64,000 nt of DNA from Phytohalomonas tamaricis (GTDB lineage: Bacteria > Pseudomonadota > Gammaproteobacteria > Pseudomonadales > Halomonadaceae). A program made the translations under genes and the position numbers. Position 1 is the first letter of the stretch; each line of letters opens with the position of its first letter. Positions 35,998 to 42,680 of this stretch are shown here, one piece after another. The stretch spans positions 1 to 64,000 of the forward strand of contig NZ_PVRV01000023.1 of NCBI RefSeq assembly GCF_003012345.1, written 5' to 3'. The notes beneath the pieces were generated by a model. That model had not been told where the DNA came from, made no database searches, and saw only the letters and a program-made list of their open reading frames with translations.

Positions 35998-36034
35998 AAG
36001 GCCCCTTTGCAATGTCATATTGCTGAGCGGCTTT
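35998..36034 (+). repeat. leader hairpin repeat, copy 1
   Basis: This 37-base block is almost identical to 37946-37982. Its centre forms a GCAATG-TCA-TATTGC hairpin (GCAATG-TCA-CATTGC in the other copy, so the single change keeps pairing as a G-U wobble), followed by GAGCGGCTTT. It sits about 70 bases upstream of the small gene at 36107. Confidence 0.75.
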
Positions 36035-36106
36035 GGCCTAACCTAACTATATGTACCCTGCACCTTATAAAAATGCATTTACCTAGCATTATGGAGGAGA
36101 CACAGC

Positions 36107-36328
36107 ATGAACGTATCACCCAGCCTCGAAGTAGGCGACCAGCTATCGATAGCGCGAGACAAGCTCGGCAATCTTGATCCCCAGCCAGGAGACAAGATGT
36201 ACGTACTTGAGTCAGGGAACCTAGTAGCAGGTGACAGAGCAAACGAGAGCTTTGCTAAATACCAAGTACACATAGACGAATTAAGAAGGGATGTTTGCGT
36301 CTGCACTGTGGTGGTACGCATGCGCTAG
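36107..36328 (+). CDS. hypothetical 73-residue protein in the first tRNA-Ser element
   Basis: Unknown function. The 73 residues (MNVSPSLEVGDQLSIARDKL, then GNLDPQPGDKMYVL) look soluble, with a beta-rich middle and a hydrophobic Cys/Val end (CVCTVVVRM). GGAGGAG lies before the ATG. It follows the leader hairpin repeat that also precedes the zinc-ribbon gene of the prophage, suggesting related control. The two proteins are not obviously similar. Confidence 0.6.
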   Translation: MNVSPSLEVGDQLSIARDKLGNLDPQPGDKMYVLESGNLVAGDRANESFAKYQVHIDELRRDVCVCTVVVRMR

Positions 36329-36780
36329 TAAAACAGCCCGAGGCGGCAGGTGCTGGGTGACGAATAAAAGCGATCTATGACGGATTTAGGTTTCTCCCAC
36401 TATGACTGCCTGGCCGCTGCTCATGGGCGTTGCTGTCATGATCAGGATCAACGGCATCGATAAGTTCGAACCCGCGTCCATTGCGATAATGAAAAGCAGC
36501 AGGCGGGGGCAGCCAAACAGTGCGCTTCCCCGCTGCCTGATAGAGATTGGATCGAGTATCACGCTTGTACTGAGGCCGCTAGTACTCGGGCCTCTGTCGA
36601 CTTGATGATTACGCTTGGAGTGACTGGGACATACCTGGCTCGCACATCTGTCTGCTCAGTCGCCTACCTGGTCGCGCTACTGTTGCCGCTTGCCATGCTG
36701 GGCTGCTCGGCCTTGAATTCCTGCTGCGTAACGATGCCATTGAGCGTTATATGAGCTGATAATATATGGAGTGAGGGGAA
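36329..36780. other. non-coding or decayed stretch inside the first tRNA-Ser element
   Basis: Only short open frames without clear ribosome sites occur (for example, a 67-codon frame at 36402 lacking any family resemblance). Nothing is assigned. Confidence 0.4.
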
Positions 36781-36930
36781 ATGCGGAGGCGAACGGCGGG
36801 CTTATTGATTGTGCTCATGATTGGTGGGTTTATTGGCAGCATATGGCTCTATGCTACATGGGCAGGATGTGAATATGAGGAGAGCGATGCGCTGTATTGT
36901 CCTCTGCTAACTGAGAAGTGGACCGACTGA
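36781..36930 (+). CDS. 49-residue single-pass membrane protein
   Basis: Unknown function. The frame starts MRRRTAGLLIVLMIGGFIGS, a positively charged N-terminus followed by a hydrophobic helix (about residues 7-27), and ends in a short Cys-containing hydrophilic tail (WAGCEYEESDALYCPLLTEK). GAGGGG lies immediately upstream and a terminator follows 37 bases after the stop, so it seems a real transcription unit. Topology is probably N-in. It may be exported with the tail in the periplasm, where the two Cys residues could pair. Confidence 0.55.
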   Translation: MRRRTAGLLIVLMIGGFIGSIWLYATWAGCEYEESDALYCPLLTEKWTD

Positions 36931-36967
36931 CCTAACAGATCGATCGCTTACGATAGAAAGCAACTAC

Positions 36968-36992
36968 AAGCCGCCATGTGCGGCTTTAATTT
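36968..36992 (+). terminator. terminator after the 49-residue membrane protein gene
   Basis: AAGCCGC pairs with GCGGCTT around a 5-base loop (CATGT), followed by TAATTTT. Confidence 0.75.
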
Positions 36993-37213
36993 TGCCTGCT
37001 GGTTGGGATGAGGATCCACAAAACACGGCATTATTGAGGGGGCGAGTGATGAGCTTGCCGTATATGGAGGTGCTTTAATTGCTTGTTATGCCACAAACAA
37101 GCCAGACATAAGGCGCATTTTTTATAAGAATGACCACAGTTATCTGTGAGGAGGACGATATTCTCCATATAGCGAGGCACGCTCCTTCATGCGTTATAAA
37201 TACCCGAAGGTGA

Positions 37214-37288
37214 ATGATGATCTACTTACTTTTCCTTATCCTCTCATGGCTTTTTATTTGGGCTTTCATGGTAGGCGCTCGTGAATAA
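37214..37288 (+). CDS. possible 24-residue hydrophobic peptide
   Basis: MMIYLLFLILSWLFIWAFMV, then GARE and a stop. GAAGGT lies just before the start and almost the whole chain is one membrane helix. Peptides like this occur as type I toxins or small membrane regulators, but no antitoxin RNA was demonstrated. It lies between a terminator and the second tRNA-Ser remnant. Confidence 0.35.
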   Translation: MMIYLLFLILSWLFIWAFMVGARE

Positions 37289-37687
37289 GATCGACTGCTA
37301 TAATCCTCGTAAGTGCAGCTTAAGAGCGGCTCAAGAAGGTTAATAACTTGAGCAACACCAGTGCACACCGGCGCCGCTACTAATCAGCATAGGCACCGTT
37401 GCAGAGAGGCTTGACTGTGACCGTTCAACCGGCAGCCCTTTTAGGTCTCTATTACACTGCCACATGATTGTGCATCTTGACTGGCAATTACCCAATCCGG
37501 TTAAGAGCCGAATGCTGCAAGAGCGCAAAGGCCGAGTGCGCTGGATCAAGAAAGCAGAAGCGGTACGATTGAACTAGGGCGCCAGCCAGCCTCAATCAAA
37601 ATCGAGTCACACTGAAAGACCGGCAGGCAATATTGAATCACTGATAAGGAGGAAAAGAAGGATCAGTTGATAGTAGCTGAGAACGAA
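37289..37687. other. mostly non-coding end of the first tRNA-Ser element
   Basis: A 37-residue basic frame at 37464-37577 (MIVHLDWQLPNPVKSRMLQE...) is the only notable open stretch. It has no good ribosome site and may be the C-terminal fragment of a lost gene. Confidence 0.35.
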
Positions 37688-37722
37688 AAAAGCCTCGCAG
37701 CACATAGGCTTACGAGGCTTTT
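37688..37722. terminator. terminator beside the inner tRNA-Ser remnant
   Basis: AAAAAGCCTCG pairs with CGAGGCTTTTT around a 13-base loop. It lies just beyond the remnant's 3' end on the minus strand, the position expected for a tRNA-Ser terminator carried along by the element. Confidence 0.8.
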
Positions 37723-37733
37723 TAATGTTCGAG

Positions 37734-37798
37734 TGGCGGAGGGACAGGGATTCGAACCCTGGAAGGGCTATAAACCCTTGCCGGTTTTCAAGTTATAT
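37734..37798 (-). repeat. tRNA-Ser(UGA) 3' half, left attachment site of the prophage
   Basis: On the minus strand the bases read CTTGAAAACCGG (anticodon loop with TGA, then the stem), a long variable arm built from GGCAAGGG/CCCTTCC, GGGTTCGAATCCC (T arm) and TGTCCCTCCGCCA (acceptor end with CCA). There is no 5' half, so this is the attachment copy left by integration. The intact tRNA-Ser should lie at the far end of the prophage, outside the window. Confidence 0.88.
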
Positions 37799-37945
37799 AA
37801 TCTAAGCGAAAAAACAAAGTAACCTGTTGTTTTAATTATACTAATCGCCGGACGCAACCACGATTATCTAGTTGATATGGGTGCATATTGTGCACGCAGT
37901 CACATTTTAAGACAGCATTCACACACAATATAATCACACCATCAA

Positions 37946-37982
37946 AAGGCCCCTTTGCAATGTCACATTGCTGAGCGGCTTT
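37946..37982 (+). repeat. leader hairpin repeat, copy 2
   Basis: Near-identical to 35998-36034, with the hairpin GCAATG-TCA-CATTGC and the same flanks GGCCCCTTT and TGAGCGGCTTT. It is 48 bases upstream of the zinc-ribbon gene. Confidence 0.75.
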
Positions 37983-38029
37983 AGCTTTGCGCGTGCCGGT
38001 CGATAGGAAAAGAAAGAGGAGGGAGCGCC

Positions 38030-38242
38030 ATGCAAATCGACCCGGTACAGTTTCGTGAAGTAAACGGCGGCCATGAAATGTATTGCCCCAAGTGCAAGAC
38101 ACGTGAGCTACGGCCTGACGACTCCAAGAAGTGGGAAAATTTCGATGTATGGATGGAGTATAAGGGCTGTAATGAGATTCATACGCTATGCAAAATGTGC
38201 GGCAACACGTATGTAGTGCGTACGGTCTCGACTGGATGGTGA
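38030..38242 (+). CDS. small zinc-ribbon protein of the prophage left arm
   Basis: A 70-residue protein with two CxxC pairs: CPKC at residues 19-22 and CKMC at 54-57, spaced like a zinc ribbon, with an acidic, Trp-containing loop between. AGGAGG precedes the ATG. Function unknown; small zinc ribbons on phages often bind nucleic acid or proteins. It overlaps the next small gene (ATGGTGA) and follows the leader hairpin repeat. Confidence 0.7.
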   Translation: MQIDPVQFREVNGGHEMYCPKCKTRELRPDDSKKWENFDVWMEYKGCNEIHTLCKMCGNTYVVRTVSTGW

Positions 38243-38370
38243 CCGGCTTACGCGGCTTCATTGCACTTGCCTTACTCATCCCATCTTTGGCGCTTGCCGA
38301 CTACAGCAGCGCTAGATCATTTAAGGCCACACTTCGTCGCTATCAGTATCATCAAAGAAATTCCACATAA
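38236..38370 (+). CDS. 44-residue exported peptide
   Basis: MVTGLRGFIALALLIPSLAL followed by AD is a clear Sec signal peptide with a signal peptidase I site after ALA, leaving a mature basic peptide of about 23 residues (Arg-, Tyr- and Ser-rich). It overlaps the zinc-ribbon gene's stop by seven bases, so translation is probably coupled. Function unknown. The next gene also encodes an exported protein (a nuclease). Confidence 0.5.
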   Translation: MVTGLRGFIALALLIPSLALADYSSARSFKATLRRYQYHQRNST

Positions 38371-38508
38371 GCTTGAGAACTAGCACTTGTAGCGCTTGGG
38401 TAGAGAACATGATGGCTCCTATGGAATGTATGGCTTCCCTGCAGAGGGCTCACCTACACTGGCAGCTTAATGTTACGTTCTCTTGAAAATTTCACGGGCT
38501 CGCTACTA

Positions 38509-39387
38509 ATGCGTCGTTTCATCACTTTCTTGCCATTCCTATTGGCATTTCCCGTTTTTGCTGACGCCCCAGCCTCATTTGATGCTGCCAAGCGTGTTGC
38601 CTGGGAGATCTTCGCGGATCACAAGACAACGTTCTACTGCGGCTGTAGCTACTCGGGTCCAGATAATACGCCTGATCTCGCTAGCTGCGGGTACCAGGTG
38701 CGTAAACAGGAAGCACGTGCAAACAGAATTGAGTGGGAGCACATCATGCCGGCCTACGATTTTGGCCGAGCGTTGCAGTGCTGGCAGGACGGTGGACGCT
38801 CAAACTGCGAAGCAACCAACCCAGAGTTCAACAGGGCAGAAGGGGACTTGGTTAATCTCGTGCCGGCGATAGGTGAGGTGAATGGTGATCGCTCGAACCT
38901 CGGCTATGGCATGGCAACCAGCGCGGATGCTTACCAATACGGCCAGTGCCAATCCAAGGTAGATTTCACCGTCGATGTTTTCGAACCCCGCCCCGAAGTG
39001 CGCGGCGACGTAGCACGGACCTACTGGTATATGCGCGATACGTACGGCATCAATGTCAGTGATCAGCAGCAGCGGCTGTTTGAAGTGTGGGCCCAGCAGG
39101 ACCCCGTCGACAACTGGGAGAAGCTACGCAACCAGCGCATTGTCGCAATCCAGGGGCATGGCAATCCGTACGTCGAGAAAGATGCCCAGCCGGCACCATT
39201 GCCTACTGCAGCGGCTAACGATCCGGTATTCGAGCAGTCCACTACCCAACAGTACGAATGTGGCACGAAGACCACATGCGGAGCGATGAGCAGCTGCGAA
39301 GAAGCTACGTACTTCTTACAGCAATGTGGTGTGACGCGACTCGATGCCGACAAAGATGGCGTGCCGTGCGAGTCAATTTGTAAGTAA
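38509..39387 (+). CDS. secreted endonuclease I with C-terminal excalibur domain
   Basis: An exported DNase of the EndA/NucM family. The start at 38509 gives a good signal peptide (MRRFITFLPFLLAFPVFADA). Residues about 25-215 form the endonuclease I domain, with the catalytic His and neighbours in RIEWEHIMPAYDFGRA, then AEGDLVNLVPAIGEVNGDRS. Residues about 250-292 form an excalibur calcium-binding domain with CGTKTTCGAMSSCEEA and DADKDGVPCESIC. The frame is open to 38470, but no signal peptide would result from that start. Carried on a prophage, it could degrade competitor phage DNA or supply nucleotides. That role is inference. Confidence 0.88.
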   Translation: MRRFITFLPFLLAFPVFADAPASFDAAKRVAWEIFADHKTTFYCGCSYSGPDNTPDLASCGYQVRKQEARANRIEWEHIMPAYDFGRALQCWQDGGRSNCEATNPEFNRAEGDLVNLVPAIGEVNGDRSNLGYGMATSADAYQYGQCQSKVDFTVDVFEPRPEVRGDVARTYWYMRDTYGINVSDQQQRLFEVWAQQDPVDNWEKLRNQRIVAIQGHGNPYVEKDAQPAPLPTAAANDPVFEQSTTQQYECGTKTTCGAMSSCEEATYFLQQCGVTRLDADKDGVPCESICK

Positions 39388-39441
39388 TTGCTAAAACACC
39401 TCGAATGCCAGCCGATAGTACAGTGCTATGGAAATTTTTAT

Positions 39442-39468
39442 GCCGGCCCCTCAGCGCCGGCTTTTTTT
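39442..39468 (+). terminator. terminator after the nuclease gene
   Basis: GCCGGC pairs with GCCGGC around CCCTCAGC, followed by seven T residues. Confidence 0.85.
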
Positions 39469-39518
39469 ATGCTCTAATTTTGCTTATGCCTCCTCAATCT
39501 AGCCTGGTCCTTGCCGAT

Positions 39519-39538
39519 TACTGTATATATAGACAGTA
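39519..39538 (+). promoter_or_regulatory. LexA (SOS) box upstream of the umuDC cassette
   Basis: CTGTATATATAGACAG with TA on both sides matches the consensus CTGT-N8-ACAG, 24 bases before the first gene of the cassette. The adjacent genes are DNA-damage polymerase genes, which makes control by LexA very likely. Confidence 0.9.
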
Positions 39539-39561
39539 AATCAAAACAGGGAGGGCCCATC

Positions 39562-39747
39562 ATGGATAATCTCAGCACCACCTCTGCGGCCGAAGAGCCG
39601 CAACGCAGCCACATAACCCTACAACACGAGCCTGACGTCGAGACGCTCGACAAGTGGAAAGTCACGATTAGGGCGTGGCAACAGTCGCCTAACGTCAACG
39701 TGCACATGCTCAGCCCGCTGAAAGCCGCACTAACGTTTCGGAACTGA
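39562..39747 (+). CDS. SOS-controlled 61-residue protein of unknown function
   Basis: First gene behind the LexA box, eight bases before umuD. The 61 residues (MDNLSTTSAAEEPQRSHITL..., then WKVTIRAWQQSPNVNVHMLS) are hydrophilic at the N-terminus and have a more structured second half. GGGAGGG precedes the ATG. Not recognised. Its place at the head of an error-prone polymerase cassette suggests a role in damage response, perhaps a regulator or accessory of UmuDC, but nothing shows this. Confidence 0.7.
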   Translation: MDNLSTTSAAEEPQRSHITLQHEPDVETLDKWKVTIRAWQQSPNVNVHMLSPLKAALTFRN

Positions 39748-39755
39748 GGTGTGCC

Positions 39756-40196
39756 ATGGCCACTGTATCTAACCTTATTCCCGCCCGGATTGACCCTCGC
39801 CACCTGGCGCTGCCCTATGCTATCTCGTTTACCCGGGCAGGGCTGTCAGGATTCCCTAGTCCGGCACAAGACTATGACGGTGGATCACTCGACCTTCACG
39901 AGCGCTTCATTCGTCACCCCAGCGCGACGTTCTATGTCACGGTCGATGGTGACAGCATGCTAGAAGCAGGTATCCATCCTGGCGACACGCTTATCATTGA
40001 CCGATCGCTTGAGACACTCCCCGGCCGCATTGTCATTGCTGTGGTCGACGGCGAGATGACCGTCAAGCGTTTTGAGATCCGCCACGGTCGGCCTTACCTT
40101 GTCTCCGCCAATCCGAAGTATGCCCCGATCCCGTTTAACGATGACGGGTATCAGATCTGGGGTGTTGTGCGCTGCGTAATTCACGAAACGATTTAA
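39756..40196 (+). CDS. umuD: UmuD, self-cleaving subunit of DNA polymerase V
   Basis: LexA-like protein that is cleaved with RecA help to UmuD', the form that activates UmuC. The 146 residues contain the cleavage region SGFPSPAQDY at 31-40, where the scissile Cys-Gly of E. coli is Ser31-Gly32, and the S24 dyad Ser67 (GDSML) and Lys104 (VKRF). It lies 12 bases upstream of umuC. Being on a prophage, it can supply error-prone synthesis when the host suffers DNA damage and the phage is induced. Confidence 0.93.
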   Translation: MATVSNLIPARIDPRHLALPYAISFTRAGLSGFPSPAQDYDGGSLDLHERFIRHPSATFYVTVDGDSMLEAGIHPGDTLIIDRSLETLPGRIVIAVVDGEMTVKRFEIRHGRPYLVSANPKYAPIPFNDDGYQIWGVVRCVIHETI

Positions 40197-40207
40197 GGGG
40201 CGGTGTC

Positions 40208-41500
40208 ATGCGTGGACCGTTTGCCTTGGTCGACTGCAATAACTTCTATGTGAGCTGTGAACGCGTATTCCGACCACACCTTGAGGGCGTGCCTGTGGGC
40301 GTGCTTAGTAATAATGACGGCTGCATCATTGCGCGTTCGAATGAGCTCAAGCAGTTGGGCGTCGAGATGGGCACACCGGCGCACATGCTTGATAAACGCT
40401 TGTGGCGCTACGGTCTGGTGCTGTGCTCAAGCAATTACGAATTGTTCGGCGATATGAGCGCGAGGGTGCTCAACGTGCTGCGAGAGTGGTCACCGGACGT
40501 CGAACCGTACAGTGTCGACGAAAGCTGGTTGGGCTTTGCCGGCTTCGATCCGGCTGCGCTGCCCAATCATTGCCAGCGCATGCGCCAGACCGTGCGGCAA
40601 TGGACCGGCATACCGGTATCGGTCGGCGTGGCGCCGACGCGTACTCTGGCCAAGCTGGCAAACCGGTACGCGAAGAAGAACCCTGCGACCCAGGGCGTTC
40701 ATATCTTCGAATCGGCGCATAGCCCAGATGTCCGCGCTCTTCTTGAGCGCACACCAGTCAGTGACCTTTGGGGGGTTGGCGGACGCATAACGGTTCGATT
40801 AAAGGATCTCGGCATTCATACGGCATGGGATCTTGCTCAAGCCGAGCCTAAACGGATTCGAAAGCATTTTAGCGTCGTGCTGGAGCGTACCGCGCTTGAG
40901 TTGCGGGGCATTCCCGCGATCGACATGAACGATTTCAACGAGCCGAAGAAGAACATCATGACCAGCCGGTCATTTGGCAGACTGACAGGCGACGCAGGCG
41001 AGCTACGCGAGGCCGTGCGCCAGCATGCTCAGCGTGGTGCCGAGAAGCTGCGCGATCAGCGCTCACTTGCGCGTGCGGTGATGGTGTTCGTGCAGACCAA
41101 CCAGCACCGGCTGGATTTGGCGCAGTACAGCAACAGCGTTGTCGTTGCCTTGTCCCGCCCGTCGTCGGACAGCCGAGATATTATTGCTGCGGCACAGTTT
41201 GGCTTGGAGAGGATTTATCGTAAGGGGTATCTGTTTATCAAGGCAGGAGTAATGCTGCTGGACCTGATCGACGCTGACCAGCAACAGTTGGGGATATTCG
41301 AGACGCCGATAACCGAGGCCAAGCGGGCACGTTCCGAAAAGCTCATGGCTGTTATGGATCAGATCAACAAGCTTCAGGGGCGCGGGACAGTGCGGTGGGG
41401 TATGACGGGCGATAGCGCCGCCTGGCATCTGCGCAGCGAGCACCTCTCTCCGCGTTGGACGACACGGTGGGAAGAACTGCCGAGGGTTAAGTTGTGGTAA
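40208..41500 (+). CDS. umuC: UmuC, Y-family error-prone DNA polymerase V
   Basis: Translesion polymerase subunit, active with UmuD'. The 430 residues begin RGPFALVDCNNFYVSCERVF (the first catalytic Asp in VDCNNFY). The second motif is YSVDESWLGF near 101-110, where the family has SxDE, then a helix-hairpin-helix region (DLWGVGGRITVRLKDLGIHT). The little-finger domain and C-terminal tail are complete. Intact and in operon with umuD. Confidence 0.94.
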   Translation: MRGPFALVDCNNFYVSCERVFRPHLEGVPVGVLSNNDGCIIARSNELKQLGVEMGTPAHMLDKRLWRYGLVLCSSNYELFGDMSARVLNVLREWSPDVEPYSVDESWLGFAGFDPAALPNHCQRMRQTVRQWTGIPVSVGVAPTRTLAKLANRYAKKNPATQGVHIFESAHSPDVRALLERTPVSDLWGVGGRITVRLKDLGIHTAWDLAQAEPKRIRKHFSVVLERTALELRGIPAIDMNDFNEPKKNIMTSRSFGRLTGDAGELREAVRQHAQRGAEKLRDQRSLARAVMVFVQTNQHRLDLAQYSNSVVVALSRPSSDSRDIIAAAQFGLERIYRKGYLFIKAGVMLLDLIDADQQQLGIFETPITEAKRARSEKLMAVMDQINKLQGRGTVRWGMTGDSAAWHLRSEHLSPRWTTRWEELPRVKLW

Positions 41501-41738
41501 TTACATTATTGAACGGCTTGAGCTCATCTGTAGCTACCAGGCTTATAGGGAAAGTCAGCCGCCAAATTTAATGCAGAAACAACGGAGAAGTGCGAGCAAG
41601 GAGGTAGCGGGGCGGGTAGTGCGTGGCATTCCCCTCATTACAGAATAAGCGTATCGGCATAGTCCGATTCTTATGGCATTATGTCGCCTTTTTTTAGCGG
41701 ATGCTGATACATGCTCGATCGGCTTATAAGAGGTGCGC

Positions 41739-42674
41739 ATGGAAGAATCAAAGCAATTACCTTTACTATCGCTCATCGTTCCGGTGCTGAACGAAGAAGA
41801 GTCAATCGGGCCGTTTCTTGATGCAATTCAATTGAAGCTTGCTGGCTTGCCTGCTGATCTCGAAATACTGTTCATCGATGATGGCTCTACTGATGGCACC
41901 ATCACCGAGATCGAGCGCGCCGCCGCATACGACAACAGCATTCGCTATCTGAAGCTCTCTCGTAACTTCGGCAAGGAGGCCGCAATGACCGCCGGTCTCG
42001 ATCATGCCAAGGGCGATGCCGTGGTACCGATCGACGTCGACCTACAGGACCCGCCAGAGTTGATCCATGAATTCGTGCGGTTGTGGCAAGAGGGTTACGA
42101 CACCGTCTATGGCATGCGAGCTAGTCGAGAGGAAGACGGCCGCCGCAAGCGGGCTTCTGCCGGTCTATTCTATCGGGTCTTCAATCACCTCTCGCATACC
42201 TACATCCCGCCGAACGCGGGTGACTATCGCCTGATCAGCCGTCGAGTGGTTGATGTGATCAGGCAGATGCCGGAGCGCAACCGATTCATGAAGGGCATGT
42301 TCGCGTGGCCAGGTTACCCATCTACAGGCGTCGAGTATGATCGTCCGGCGCGTTTTGCTGGTGAAACGAAGTGGAACTATTGGAAACTTTGGAACTTCGC
42401 CCTTGATGGCCTGACGAGTTTTTCGACGTGGCCGCTGCGGATCTGGTCGTATATCGGTGGTGTTATCGCTCTCCTAAGTTTGATCTATATGGTCGGGATT
42501 ATTATCCATACAGTCATTGCGGGCGTTGAATGGCCTGGCTATGCGTCGATCATGTCAGCAGTGCTGTTCTTCGGATCGATTCAGCTTATCTCAATAGGCG
42601 TACTGGGTGAGTACATCGGGCGGCTTTACGTAGAATCCAAGCAAAGGCCTATCTATATGGTTGATAAGGATTAA
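41739..42674 (+). CDS. gtrB: bactoprenol glucosyltransferase (GtrB-like)
   Basis: Transfers glucose from UDP-glucose to undecaprenyl phosphate on the cytoplasmic face, the first step of phage-encoded O-antigen glucosylation. The 311 residues are a GT2 domain with DDGSTDGT, DVDLQDPPEL and a QxxRW-like region in the middle, then two C-terminal membrane helices (about 235-305) ending EYIGRLYVESKQRPIYM. AAGAGGTG precedes the ATG at 41739; a GTG six bases upstream is a weaker alternative. Next gene six bases downstream. Confidence 0.93.
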   Translation: MEESKQLPLLSLIVPVLNEEESIGPFLDAIQLKLAGLPADLEILFIDDGSTDGTITEIERAAAYDNSIRYLKLSRNFGKEAAMTAGLDHAKGDAVVPIDVDLQDPPELIHEFVRLWQEGYDTVYGMRASREEDGRRKRASAGLFYRVFNHLSHTYIPPNAGDYRLISRRVVDVIRQMPERNRFMKGMFAWPGYPSTGVEYDRPARFAGETKWNYWKLWNFALDGLTSFSTWPLRIWSYIGGVIALLSLIYMVGIIIHTVIAGVEWPGYASIMSAVLFFGSIQLISIGVLGEYIGRLYVESKQRPIYMVDKD

Positions 42675-42680
42675 AGAAGA

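Larger units (their letters stand above)
35902..37733. mobile_element. short tRNA-Ser-bounded element remnant
   Basis: About 1.8 kb lie between two tRNA-Ser 3' halves in the same orientation. The content is small ORFs and a leader hairpin also found at the start of the adjacent prophage. No integrase or structural gene is present. It is best explained as the left end of an earlier integrated prophage or satellite that lost the rest. Confidence 0.65.

Noticed and set aside
36402-36605. 67-codon plus-strand frame in the first tRNA-Ser element
   Set aside because: No ribosome site, no family resemblance and uneven composition; probably chance.
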